From Trabulsiella odontotermitis (lineage in GTDB: Bacteria; Pseudomonadota; Gammaproteobacteria; Enterobacterales; Enterobacteriaceae): a DNA stretch of 64,000 nucleotides. Every line of letters begins with the position of its first letter. Within the stretch, counting starts at the first letter, position 1. The stretch is taken from contig NZ_CP125781.1 of the NCBI RefSeq assembly GCF_030053895.1, positions 558,001 to 622,000 on the forward strand, given 5' to 3'. Shown here piece after piece: positions 34,413-42,869 of the stretch. The notes beneath the pieces were generated by a model. It did not search any database, was not told the origin of the DNA, and saw nothing but the letters and a program-made list of their open reading frames with translations. Made by a program: the position numbers and the translations under genes.

Positions 34413-35612
34413 TTAACGCGTTGCCGGGTGTTTGCCTTCCCAGACCACTTCCCGATAATGTTTCGCGTCGGTATCGCCTTCGGTGCTGATCACCAGCACC
34501 ACGGAGTCGCGATCCAGCTTCAGTTTTTGCATCAGGGCGTCGCGCTGCGGGTGGTAATGCACGGCGGCGAGAATGCCAGTACCCACGGCGCCGGACTCAC
34601 CGGAAATCACCCGGGGGTCGTGGCCCAGCGGGTTGCCGAGCACGCGCATTCCGAGCGCCGCCACGGCGTCCTGGCAGGAGATAAACTGCGTCGCGCAATT
34701 GCGCAGAACTTCCCAGCCGAGCGGGTTTGGTTCGCCACAGGCCAGACCGGCCATGATGGTGGCCATGTCGCCGCCGACGTTAACGATTTGCCCCTTCACG
34801 CCAGAACGGTAGAGGCAGTTGGCCAGCTCCGGCTCCACGACGACAGAGTGGAGATTGCTGGCGCCGTAGACATCCACCAGATAACCCAGCACGCCGCCTG
34901 CCATCGCGCCGACGCCGGCCTGCAGGAAGACGTGGGTAGGGCGGCTGATGCCCATTGACGTTAGCTGTTCCACTGCTTCGTCAGCGAGGGTGGCGTAGCC
35001 TTGCATAATCCAGGTCGGAATTTTGGTGTAACCTTCCCAGGCCGTGTCCTGCACCACTTCCCAGCCGTTCTCCTGTGCCACTTTCATGGTGTAGCGCACG
35101 GTGTCGTCGTAGTTCATGTCAGTCACGATGCATTCGGCGCCGAGTTTCAGGATCGCCTCGACTCGTTCCTGCGCCGAGCCTTTCGGCATGTACACCACGG
35201 CGTTCTGCCCGAGCTGTTTGGCCGCCCATGCCACGCCACGACCATGGTTACCGTCAGTGGTGGTGGCGAAGGTCATCTTTTCTTTGATCGTGGTTTTGAT
35301 CGTGTCGAAGGAAAAATCGTTGATGTTTAACTGGTATTTTTCACATAACAACCGCGCGATCGCGTAAGAGCCGCCAAGCATCTTGAAAGCATTAAGACCA
35401 AAGCGTTGCGACTCGTCTTTGACGAGAATATTTTTTATGCCCAGCAGTGCTGACAGCTCTTTCAGCGCGTACAGCGGTGTCGGCTGATAGCCGGTAATTT
35501 TCTGGTGGAAATGCCGCGCCTGTTGCGCTTGCCTGCGCGAAAAGAGCGGTGACGTCTCGCCGTTAAAATAGCGATTGTCGGCAATATCAATTTTGAGAGA
35601 GAAAGCAGACAT
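34413..35612 (-). CDS. ygeX: 2,3-diaminopropionate ammonia-lyase
   Basis: This PLP enzyme of the serine/threonine dehydratase superfamily converts 2,3-diaminopropionate to pyruvate and two ammonia. It has 399 residues (E. coli YgeX 398). The PLP lysine is Lys77 in FGLNAFKMLGGSYA. The glycine-rich phosphate loop is QAGVGAMAGGVLGYL. A conserved TTDGNHGRGVAWAAKQLG segment and a C-terminal TGILAAVHYHP are also seen. It links the purine-degradation operon to central metabolism through pyruvate. It is the second gene after ygeW, 61 bases downstream. Confidence 0.96.
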   Translation of the reverse strand: MSAFSLKIDIADNRYFNGETSPLFSRRQAQQARHFHQKITGYQPTPLYALKELSALLGIKNILVKDESQRFGLNAFKMLGGSYAIARLLCEKYQLNINDFSFDTIKTTIKEKMTFATTTDGNHGRGVAWAAKQLGQNAVVYMPKGSAQERVEAILKLGAECIVTDMNYDDTVRYTMKVAQENGWEVVQDTAWEGYTKIPTWIMQGYATLADEAVEQLTSMGISRPTHVFLQAGVGAMAGGVLGYLVDVYGASNLHSVVVEPELANCLYRSGVKGQIVNVGGDMATIMAGLACGEPNPLGWEVLRNCATQFISCQDAVAALGMRVLGNPLGHDPRVISGESGAVGTGILAAVHYHPQRDALMQKLKLDRDSVVLVISTEGDTDAKHYREVVWEGKHPATR

Positions 35613-35673
35613 ATTCTGTCCTTATCCTGCATAACAGTGAGTTGCAGGCCGACCCGCAGGCCGGCCTGACGTG

Positions 35674-36861
35674 TTATTTGAGGCGCGCTTGCGCTTCCTT
35701 GAGCAACTGGTCCAGCAGAACGCCCGGTCGGGCATATTTACGGGCGAGGATCATGGCGGCGATGATGTACGGCTTCCAGCTCGCTTCTTTATAAGTGGCG
35801 ATGCGGTATTTCTCGAACACGGCTTCGGTTACTTCCCCTTCGGCACAGGACACGCCGGTGATATCCGCTGGCAGACAGTGCATGTAGAGCGCATTGCCGT
35901 TGCGGGTCAGCTTCATCATCTCTTCGGTGCAATGCCAGTCTTTGTGGTTGGCGTTCTGCGCCAGGCAGGCTTTTTCCAGCGTTTTCAGGCCATCGTGATC
36001 GCTGGCGCGCAGCAGTTCGGTGCGTTTTTCCATCACCTTGTAAGGCGCCCAGGATTTCGGGTAGACGATGTCGGCATCTTTGAACGCGTCGGCCATGTTA
36101 GTGACCTGGGTGAAGCTGCCGCCGGAGGCTTTGGCGTTATTTTTCGCCACTTCAATGACGTCCGGGATCAGGTCATAGCCTTCCGGATGCGCCAGCGTGA
36201 CGTCCATGCCGAAGCGCGTCATCAGGCCGATGATCCCCTGCGGTACGGAGAGCGGTTTGCCGTAGCTGGGAGAGTACGCCCAGGTCATGGCGATTTTCTT
36301 GCCTTTCAGGTTTTCCAGCGAGCCAAAATGCTCACGCAGCCAGGCGAGGTCGGCCATTGACTGCGTCGGGTGGTCGATGTCGCATTGCAGGTTGATCAGT
36401 GCCGGGCGCTGCGGCAGCACGCCATGCTTGAAGCCATCATCGAGCGCGGCGCCCACTTCGCGCATATAGGCGTTACCGGCACCGAGGAACATATCATCGC
36501 GGATCCCGATGGCATCAGCACAGAAGGAGATCATGTTGGCGGTTTCACGCACCGTTTCGCCGTGGGCGATCTGCGATTTCCCTTCGTCGAGATCCTGCTG
36601 CGCCAGACCTAACAGGTTCAGTGCCGAGGCGTAAGAGAAGCGGGTGCGGGTGGAGTTATCACGGAAGACGGAAATGCCCAGGCCGCTGTTGAACACTTTG
36701 GTCGCAATGTTCTCGGCCCGCAGCGTTTTTAAAGCCGCCGCGACATCCAGTACCTGCTTCAGTTCATCCGGGGTTTGTTCCCACGTCAGGAGAAAGTCTT
36801 TCTCATGCAGGTGGGAGTTGCGTGTGTTGATATCCTTAATCAGCTCGTTAACTGTTTTCAT
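35674..36861 (-). CDS. ygeW: Carbamoyltransferase-family protein YgeW
   Basis: This is a trans-carbamoylase of the knotted aspartate/ornithine transcarbamoylase superfamily, 395 residues (E. coli 396). The carbamoyl-phosphate loop is FRDNSTRTRFSYAS near residue 73. A second signature is NLQCDIDHPTQSMADLAW. The C-terminal HCLPADITGVSC carries the conserved HCLP. The second-substrate region differs from true ornithine and aspartate enzymes, so the acceptor is not ornithine or aspartate by inspection. The ATG at 36861 is preferred to the longer in-frame start. It heads the operon after a sigma-54-type promoter. Run in reverse, it would give carbamoyl phosphate for YqeA. Confidence 0.95.
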   Translation of the reverse strand: MKTVNELIKDINTRNSHLHEKDFLLTWEQTPDELKQVLDVAAALKTLRAENIATKVFNSGLGISVFRDNSTRTRFSYASALNLLGLAQQDLDEGKSQIAHGETVRETANMISFCADAIGIRDDMFLGAGNAYMREVGAALDDGFKHGVLPQRPALINLQCDIDHPTQSMADLAWLREHFGSLENLKGKKIAMTWAYSPSYGKPLSVPQGIIGLMTRFGMDVTLAHPEGYDLIPDVIEVAKNNAKASGGSFTQVTNMADAFKDADIVYPKSWAPYKVMEKRTELLRASDHDGLKTLEKACLAQNANHKDWHCTEEMMKLTRNGNALYMHCLPADITGVSCAEGEVTEAVFEKYRIATYKEASWKPYIIAAMILARKYARPGVLLDQLLKEAQARLK

Positions 36862-36961
36862 CGTAAAGTCCTGGTAGTGAATGACTGGCGTAATGACAAT
36901 GTGGCTGCACAGTCGAAGAACGGACGTTCCAGGAAGCGACTGCCAGCGATATTCACTGCTT

Positions 36962-36977
36962 AACAATAAGTGTGCCA
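36962..36977 (-). promoter_or_regulatory. Sigma-54-type promoter of ygeW operon
   Basis: The minus strand reads TGGCACACTTATTGTT: a perfect -24 TGGCAC at correct spacing and a -12 box TTGTT in which T replaces the usual C of GC. The start would be near 36951, about 90 bases before ygeW. The divergent gene encodes a sigma-54 activator, which supports the call. Confidence 0.72.
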
Positions 36978-37068
36978 GTTCCCTGGAATCGGGCTTTTCG
37001 GGGATTAATCGAGGCTGTTTATGCGACGCGCATCACAAAAAAATCGGTCTGTGTTTTATATTTCGTGA

Positions 37069-37084
37069 ACGAAAACGTTTGGCT
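37069..37084. promoter_or_regulatory. PurR-like operator
   Basis: ACGAAAACGTTTGGCT matches the palindromic PurR consensus ANGCAAACGTTTGCNT at 12 of 14 defined positions, including the complete AAACGTTTG core. It sits about 100 bases upstream of the ygeW -24/-12 element. PurR is the hypoxanthine/guanine-responsive repressor of enteric purine genes, so a site here is sensible. Binding is unproven. Confidence 0.5.
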
Positions 37085-37156
37085 TTTTTCAGGCATAAGT
37101 TCGTTTTTTGAATAGTTGCAGAAATAAAATTGGTAAATTCTATAAATTCCGCCAAA

Positions 37157-37254
37157 TTGATAAAAACGGCGGGAAGATTCTCATATTGATATGAAAATGT
37201 GATGCTTCTTCCATATTTTTATCAACGAATGATAAAGAAGGGGCATCTTTATCA
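37157..37254. promoter_or_regulatory. Inverted-repeat cluster, candidate YgeV upstream activating sites
   Basis: Two exact dyads share a TGATAA core: TTGATAAAAA (37157-37166) paired with TTTTTATCAA (37216-37225), and TGATAAAG (37230-37237) paired with CTTTATCA (37247-37254) across 9 bases. They lie 180-290 bases upstream of the ygeW promoter and 100-195 bases upstream of ygeV, usual distances for sigma-54 activator binding sites. Confidence 0.55.
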
Positions 37255-37351
37255 ATATTGTCCGGCGCTAAGTTAGTATCATGGAATCATAAAAATACAA
37301 TTATCGCACTTCTATAAATATCAGTCAGTTATTGATATTAAAGGTTACGCT

Positions 37352-39130
37352 ATGATGCCCTCAAACACATTATCAGTTCTGATGCAGATCCAGCCCACCA
37401 TCCAGCGCTTTGCCCGAATGCTTTCCAGTGTATTGCAGCTGGACGTCGAGATTGTTGACGAAGCGCTGTGCCGCGTTGCCGGTACTGGCGCGTATGGCAA
37501 ATCGATCGGGCGTAAACTGAATGCGGATTCGCGTTTGCTTCGTTATGTTCTTGAAACGAAGAAAGAAAAAGTGGTAACGCACTCGCGGTTTGATCCGCTT
37601 TGCGAAGGGTGCGTCAACAAAGATAACTGTAAAGAGAAAGCGTTCCTCGGCACGCCGGTGATTTATCAGGACACCTGCGTCGGGGTGATTAGTCTCATCG
37701 CCGTGACTCATGAACAACAGGAACGTATTACTGATAATCTTCATGCGTTTTCTGATTATGTTCGTCATGTTTCGTCAATATTTGTATCGCGACTTCTTGA
37801 TGACCAAAGCGGTAACGATAATATCCGCAAAGTATTTCTCACCATGATTGAAAATATGGATCAGGGCGTGCTGGTGGTAGGCCAGGATAATCAGGTGAAA
37901 ATGGTCAATCAGGCGGCATTAAAGGTGCTTGGCGTGACACAGGCGAATATTCTTGGCAAAAATGTTCATTTTCGCCCTCTGACCTTTGAACGTAATTTTA
38001 CCAGCGGCCATATGCAGCATGTGGTGTCATTTGATGATAATAGCGAGCTGATTATTGGTCAGCTGCATACAATCCAGGATCAGCAGCTGTTTTTAATGGC
38101 CTTTCATCAGTCACATTCCTCGTCCACGCTGGCGCCGGTCCAGGACGAACCGCAAATTGAACACCTGGTTGGTGAATGCCGGCCGATGCGGATCCTGAAA
38201 AACCTGATTAGCCGCATCGCCCCCAGCCCCTCCAGTGTGCTGATCGTCGGCGAAAGCGGAACGGGGAAAGAGGTGGTGGCGAGAGCCATTCACAAACTGA
38301 GTGACCGCAAAGCAAAACCCTTTATCGCCATTAACTGCGCCGCCATCCCGGAACAGTTACTGGAAAGCGAACTGTTTGGTTATGTGAAAGGCGCGTTTAC
38401 CGGCGCGTCGGCCAACGGTAAAACCGGCCTGGTGCAGGCCGCCAATCACGGCACGCTGTTTCTCGATGAAATCGGCGATATGCCACTCACCTTGCAGGCC
38501 AAACTGCTACGCGCTATCGAAGCGCGTGAGATCCAGCCGGTGGGGTCCAGCAACCCGATAGCCGTAGATATCCGTATTATTTCCGCCACCAACCAGAACC
38601 TCGAGCAGTTCATTGCCGACGGCAAATTTCGTGAAGATCTCTACTATCGCCTGAACGTCATTCCTTTGCGGTTGCCGCCGCTGCGCGAGCGTCAGGAAGA
38701 TATCGAACTGCTGATCCACTATTTCCTTCATCTGCACACCCGGCGGCTGGATCTGGTTTATCCGGGCATCGCGCCGGAAGTGATCGCGCTGCTCAAGCGT
38801 TATCGCTGGCCGGGCAACCTGCGCGAGCTGAGCAATCTGATTGAGTATCTGGTGAACGTGGTGCCGTCCGGCGAGGTTATTGATCTCTCCTTCCTGCCGC
38901 CAAACCTGGTGAATAGCGGCAAGCTGCCCGAACAGGAGACAGCAAGCGTGACCGTGCTCTACAACCAGAAAGAGGAAGAGGGCGTTACGCCGCTGGAAGA
39001 GATGGAAAAACAGATGATCCGCGAGGCGTTGTCCCGCTACAGCAATAAAAAACAGGCGGCGGATGAACTGGGGATCGGCATCGCCACGCTGTATCGCAAA
39101 ATAAAGAAGTACGAGCTAATGAGCGCCTGA
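37352..39130 (+). CDS. ygeV: Sigma-54-dependent transcriptional activator YgeV
   Basis: This is a bacterial enhancer-binding protein of 592 residues, the same length as E. coli YgeV. The N-terminal sensory part (about 1-150) holds a Cys cluster, Cys84-x2-Cys87-x5-Cys93, plus Cys109. A PAS-like domain lies at about 160-250. The AAA+ domain has Walker A GESGTGKE (300-307), the sigma-54 contact loop GAFTGA (347-352) and a Walker B around LFLDEIGDM. The C-terminal Fis-type HTH is KKQAADELGIGIATLYRKIKKY. It lies between ygeW and xdhC and probably activates the sigma-54-type promoters of the purine block. The effector, a purine, urate or a redox or metal signal, is unknown. Confidence 0.93.
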   Translation: MMPSNTLSVLMQIQPTIQRFARMLSSVLQLDVEIVDEALCRVAGTGAYGKSIGRKLNADSRLLRYVLETKKEKVVTHSRFDPLCEGCVNKDNCKEKAFLGTPVIYQDTCVGVISLIAVTHEQQERITDNLHAFSDYVRHVSSIFVSRLLDDQSGNDNIRKVFLTMIENMDQGVLVVGQDNQVKMVNQAALKVLGVTQANILGKNVHFRPLTFERNFTSGHMQHVVSFDDNSELIIGQLHTIQDQQLFLMAFHQSHSSSTLAPVQDEPQIEHLVGECRPMRILKNLISRIAPSPSSVLIVGESGTGKEVVARAIHKLSDRKAKPFIAINCAAIPEQLLESELFGYVKGAFTGASANGKTGLVQAANHGTLFLDEIGDMPLTLQAKLLRAIEAREIQPVGSSNPIAVDIRIISATNQNLEQFIADGKFREDLYYRLNVIPLRLPPLRERQEDIELLIHYFLHLHTRRLDLVYPGIAPEVIALLKRYRWPGNLRELSNLIEYLVNVVPSGEVIDLSFLPPNLVNSGKLPEQETASVTVLYNQKEEEGVTPLEEMEKQMIREALSRYSNKKQAADELGIGIATLYRKIKKYELMSA

Positions 39131-39134
39131 GGAT

Positions 39135-39169
39135 CGGGCAGGTGTGTGGTTTGCACCTGCCCGGTTTTC
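39135..39169 (+). terminator. Rho-independent terminator after ygeV
   Basis: A 10-bp perfect stem (CGGGCAGGTG / CACCTGCCCG) with a 9-base loop begins four bases after the ygeV stop and is followed by GTTTTCT. It also separates ygeV from the convergent xdhC. Confidence 0.85.
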
Positions 39170-39170
39170 T

Positions 39171-39650
39171 CTATTGCTCTTCTTCGCAGGCCTGAACGGT
39201 CTCAACAATCATCTGATACCCGGTGCAGCGGCACAGGTTTCCCGCCAGTCCACGGCGAATTTCCTGCACTGTGAAGGGCTTAACGTGAGGTTTAGCCAGC
39301 AGCGCGGTGGTGGTCATCACCAGGCCCGGCGTGCAAAAGCCGCACTGCACGGCGCCAGATTGGGTGAATGCCTCCTGCACCCGCGACAGTTTCCCGCCCA
39401 CGGCTTCCCCCTCCAGCGTGCGGATCTGCTTACCGTCAATCCAGGCGGCCAGGTAGAGACAACTGTCCACCGCGATACCGTCCACCAGCACAGTACAGGC
39501 ACCGCATTCACCCACACAGCAGCCCTGTTTGACGCTGAGTAGCCCATGCGAACGCAGCAGCTCTGACAACGGCGTTGCCGGAGACAGCGTGAACTGATAC
39601 GGCGCGCCGTTAATGGCGCATTCCACGGTCACCCAAGATGTATGATTCAT
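39171..39650 (-). CDS. xdhC: Xanthine dehydrogenase iron-sulfur subunit XdhC
   Basis: This is the [2Fe-2S] subunit of the XdhABC molybdenum hydroxylase. It has 159 residues, as in E. coli. The first cluster is bound by Cys44, Cys49, Cys52 and Cys64 (QGCCVGECGACTV with VDSCLYL). The second is bound by Cys103, Cys106, Cys140 and Cys142 (QCGFCTPG, NLCRCTGY). The ATG at 39650 overlaps the xdhB stop (ATGA); in-frame sequence upstream is not part of the gene. It is last in xdhA-xdhB-xdhC. It provides the electron path from molybdenum to FAD that the XdhD/YgfM pair lacks. Confidence 0.96.
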   Translation of the reverse strand: MNHTSWVTVECAINGAPYQFTLSPATPLSELLRSHGLLSVKQGCCVGECGACTVLVDGIAVDSCLYLAAWIDGKQIRTLEGEAVGGKLSRVQEAFTQSGAVQCGFCTPGLVMTTTALLAKPHVKPFTVQEIRRGLAGNLCRCTGYQMIVETVQACEEEQ

Positions 39651-40522
39651 AATACGCCTCCCGCGTGGGCCACTGCGTCGCTTATCACGCGCTGCGCCAT
39701 GGTTTTGATCAGGTGTAAACGGAAATCTTTCGCTGCGCGCCACGACGAGCGCGGAGAAACATCCTGCTGCAGCGCTTCACAGACCGCGCTCAGCGTTTGT
39801 GCGTTGACGGGCGCATTCTGTGCGGCGAGTTCAGCATGTTCGCAGCGGATCGGCGTCGGGGCCGCGACGCCAAAGGCCAGCCGCAGTTCGCGGAAAACGC
39901 CATCGGCAATGTGGCACCAGGCCGCGCAGCCAATCGTGGCGATATCCATCGCATCGCGCATCGCGTATTTAAAATGGGCGCTGCCGGTACCCGTCGTGGG
40001 TTGCGCCGGAAAATGAAAAGCGACGGCGATTTCGCCTGGCGACAACGCCACTTTGCCCGGCCCGGTGTGGAAGCCGCGCACCGGGGTAAAGCGTGTCCCC
40101 TGCGTTGAAATAATCTCCAGCGAGGCGTCGTAGATAAGTGATGGCGTGGCGGAATCCGCGCTGGTGGCGCCGTTACAGATATTGCCGCCGTAGGTGGCGA
40201 CATTACGGATTTGCGGCCCGGCAATTGACGCGGCGGCCGCCGCCAGCGACGGCAGATATTGCTGGATCAGCGGGCTTTCAATCAGCTCGGTAAATGTCGT
40301 GCCGGAGCCAATGCGAATGTCGCCGTGGTCGTTGCGGGTAATGCCGCGCAGTTCATCCAGCCCGTGAATGTCGACCACGTGGCGGTATTTGTCGTTCAGA
40401 TGGTGAAGCTGAATAAGTATATCCGTGCCACCCGCGAGGAGCCGGGCATCGGGATGGGTAGCGGTGAGGGTGACGGCATCCTGCAGATTCGCGGCGCGGT
40501 GGTACGTTTCAATATCAAACAT
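39647..40522 (-). CDS. xdhB: Xanthine dehydrogenase FAD subunit XdhB
   Basis: This is the FAD-binding subunit of XdhABC, 291 residues (E. coli 292). The FAD-binding segments are ARLLAGGTDILIQLHH near residue 27 and the signature VATYGGNICNGATSADSATPSLIYDA near residue 108, which covers the TxGGNI motif of the family. The C-terminal CO-dehydrogenase flavoprotein domain runs from about residue 170. It passes electrons from the XdhC clusters to the final acceptor. It begins 5 bases after xdhA ends, so translation of the three subunits is coupled. Confidence 0.96.
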   Translation of the reverse strand: MFDIETYHRAANLQDAVTLTATHPDARLLAGGTDILIQLHHLNDKYRHVVDIHGLDELRGITRNDHGDIRIGSGTTFTELIESPLIQQYLPSLAAAAASIAGPQIRNVATYGGNICNGATSADSATPSLIYDASLEIISTQGTRFTPVRGFHTGPGKVALSPGEIAVAFHFPAQPTTGTGSAHFKYAMRDAMDIATIGCAAWCHIADGVFRELRLAFGVAAPTPIRCEHAELAAQNAPVNAQTLSAVCEALQQDVSPRSSWRAAKDFRLHLIKTMAQRVISDAVAHAGGVL

Positions 40523-40527
40523 AGCGA

Positions 40528-42831
40528 TTATCCTTTAATCAATCCGGCCTGACGAAACTCGGTAAACAGGCGTTTCGGCGTGAGCGGCAGGGTGTTGATC
40601 CCGACACCCGTCGCCATCAGCACCGCATTACGAATGGCGGCGGCAACGGAAATCAGCGGCGGTTCGCCCAGCGATTTATGCCCGTAGGCGGACTGTGGCT
40701 CGCAACTGTCGACAAAGGCGCTTTCCAGCGTCGGCAGATCCATCATGGTGGGCATTTTGTAATCCAGCAGATTCGGGTTGCGCACCAGACCGCTGGTTTC
40801 GTCGATGATCATCTCTTCAAACACCGCCCAGCCAATGCCCATGCCCATGCCGCCATGCACCTGACCTTCCGCCAGCAGCGGATTCAGAATGCGGCCTGAA
40901 TCATGGACGTTAAGAATGCGGTTAATGGTGATTTTGCACAGCGCCACGTCCACCGTGAGATCAACAAAGGTGCAGCCGAACGCGGGCGGGTTGGTGATCG
41001 TTTTGACGGAGGCTTCCGCGGTGAGCTGCGCGCCGCGTTCCGGGTGATAGAACGCGTCCATCGCCACTTCCGCGACGGAAATCAGCGGCATCTCCGGGCG
41101 TTCCGTCATCGCAATCATGCCGTGGCGTAACGTCAGGTTCAGCGCCGACTGATGCAGCATTTCCGCAGCATGAAGAATAATTTTCTCCCGCAACTGGCGC
41201 GCGGCTTCGCGTAGCGCCGGGGCAGCGACATAGCTCTGGCGGGAGCCAAACGCGCCCGGGTCAAACGGCGTTACGTCAGTGTCCTGCACGGAAATCACAC
41301 GCACCTGGTTTACCGGCACGCCAATGGTTTCCGCCACCATCTGGCTGAAGACGGTATCGGCGCCCTGGCCGATTTCCGTCGCGCCGCTCTGCACGTGAAT
41401 AAACCCGTCCTGATTCAGCAGCACCCTCGCCCCGGCAATTTCCACACCGACCGGCCAGGTGTTGGAGCCATAACTAAAGCAGGCGACGCCCACACCGCGT
41501 CGCAGATTACCGCGTTCTGCGGCGCAGTCTGCCCGCCGTTTATCCCACTCAAACAATTCGCGGCCTTTGCGCAGGCATTCCGGCAGCCCGGCGCTGTAGA
41601 TGGTTTTCTTATTGACCGGATTAATATCGCCTTCCTGCGCGGCATTGCGCAGGCGAATATCAAGCGGATCGAGTTTCAGCGCGGTGGCGGCATCGTCGAG
41701 CAGCGATTCCAGCGCAAAAATGAGCTGCGGCGCGCCGTAGCCGCGCATCGCCCCGGCGGTCGGCAGGTTGGTGTAGCAGGTGGTGGCGCGATAGCCAAAA
41801 GCGCTGCGCGGGTAGAGATAGGTGATTTTATTGCCGCCCGCCGCGGCGATGGAGTGGCCGTGCGAGGCATAGGCGCCGGTGTTAGAAAGCACATCCATGC
41901 AGTAGCCTTTCAGTGTGCCGTCGCGCTCAATGCCCAGTTGCGCATCAATGGTAAACGCATGGCGGGTGCGGGTTGCCATAAAACACTCTTCACGGCTGAG
42001 CGACACTTTAACCGGAATACCACCGAGCCGGGAGGTCAGGAACGCCGCCATCGGCTCTTCCAGCACGTCCTGCTTGTTGCCGAAACCGCCGCCGACATAG
42101 GGTTTAATGACGCGGATCGCTGACCACGACATGCCCAGCGCCTGAGCGACAATGCGCCGCACAAGGTGCGGGATTTGCGTACTGGAGACGATGGTGATGC
42201 GCTGATCTTCTTCCATCCACGCGAAACTGGTGACGCCTTCCATATGGCAGTGCTGCACGACGGGCGTCTGAAAATGGTTCTGAAACTGGTATTCCGCAGC
42301 GGCAATCGCGGCCTGGGGGTCGTTGGCGCTGATCTCGCTCGATTTCAGCACGTTGCCACCGTCGTGGATCGCCACCGCGCCTGCGGCCATCGCCGCTTCG
42401 GGCGTGGTGATCACCGGCAGTGTTTCCCATTCCACTTTCACCTTATGCGCAGCACGTTCGGCGGTCAGTTCGTCACGGGCCACCACAATAGCGACAGCGT
42501 CGCCGTGATGGCGCACATGGCGGGTTAACAGATAACGATCGGCGATATCCCGTTTTTCAGGATCTAACGTCCAGGCGTGACCTGCCGTCGGGAAAGGCAG
42601 CTCAGGGACGTCTTCCCAGGTGAACACCGCCAGCACGCCGGGAAGGGAACGGGCTTCGGTGCTGTCTATCTGGCTGGCGTAGCCGTGGGCGATGGGGCTG
42701 CGCACATACTTTGCGTAACACATCCCTGCCATGACGTAATCATCTGTATATCGTGCGCGTCCGGTCACTTTGGCGATCGCATCCACACGCAGACACGACT
42801 CGCCGGTAGCAGTCGCTTCCCGCTCATCCAT
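40528..42831 (-). CDS. xdhA: Xanthine dehydrogenase molybdenum-binding subunit XdhA
   Basis: This is the catalytic subunit, which hydroxylates hypoxanthine and xanthine-type purines. It has 767 residues. Aldehyde-oxidase/xanthine-dehydrogenase motifs are the N-terminal VDAIAKVTGRARYTDDY, the cofactor loops PYVGGGFGNKQD, GAMRGYGAPQ and GATEIGQGAD, the QSYVAAPAL region, and the C-terminal SLGEPPLISVAAAI with the catalytic Glu. Compared with the E. coli protein as I recall it, there are about 15 extra residues before VDAIAKV. The ATG at 42831 has AAGGGG six bases upstream, so the extension is probably real. A sigma-54-type promoter lies about 40 bases upstream. Confidence 0.96.
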   Translation of the reverse strand: MDEREATATGESCLRVDAIAKVTGRARYTDDYVMAGMCYAKYVRSPIAHGYASQIDSTEARSLPGVLAVFTWEDVPELPFPTAGHAWTLDPEKRDIADRYLLTRHVRHHGDAVAIVVARDELTAERAAHKVKVEWETLPVITTPEAAMAAGAVAIHDGGNVLKSSEISANDPQAAIAAAEYQFQNHFQTPVVQHCHMEGVTSFAWMEEDQRITIVSSTQIPHLVRRIVAQALGMSWSAIRVIKPYVGGGFGNKQDVLEEPMAAFLTSRLGGIPVKVSLSREECFMATRTRHAFTIDAQLGIERDGTLKGYCMDVLSNTGAYASHGHSIAAAGGNKITYLYPRSAFGYRATTCYTNLPTAGAMRGYGAPQLIFALESLLDDAATALKLDPLDIRLRNAAQEGDINPVNKKTIYSAGLPECLRKGRELFEWDKRRADCAAERGNLRRGVGVACFSYGSNTWPVGVEIAGARVLLNQDGFIHVQSGATEIGQGADTVFSQMVAETIGVPVNQVRVISVQDTDVTPFDPGAFGSRQSYVAAPALREAARQLREKIILHAAEMLHQSALNLTLRHGMIAMTERPEMPLISVAEVAMDAFYHPERGAQLTAEASVKTITNPPAFGCTFVDLTVDVALCKITINRILNVHDSGRILNPLLAEGQVHGGMGMGIGWAVFEEMIIDETSGLVRNPNLLDYKMPTMMDLPTLESAFVDSCEPQSAYGHKSLGEPPLISVAAAIRNAVLMATGVGINTLPLTPKRLFTEFRQAGLIKG

Positions 42832-42869
42832 AATATTCCCCTTGTGATCTTTTAAGCATCTGAGAAAGA

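Larger units (their letters stand above)
36862..37351. other. Divergent control region ygeW / ygeV
   Basis: This AT-rich stretch of 490 bases has no gene. It contains, in order from ygeW, a sigma-54-type promoter (36962-36977), a 14-base palindrome TTTCGTGAACGAAA (37061-37074) overlapped by a PurR-like box (37069-37084), and a cluster of TGATAA-type dyads (37157-37254). It is the densest regulatory region in the window and probably serves both ygeW and ygeV. Confidence 0.7.
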
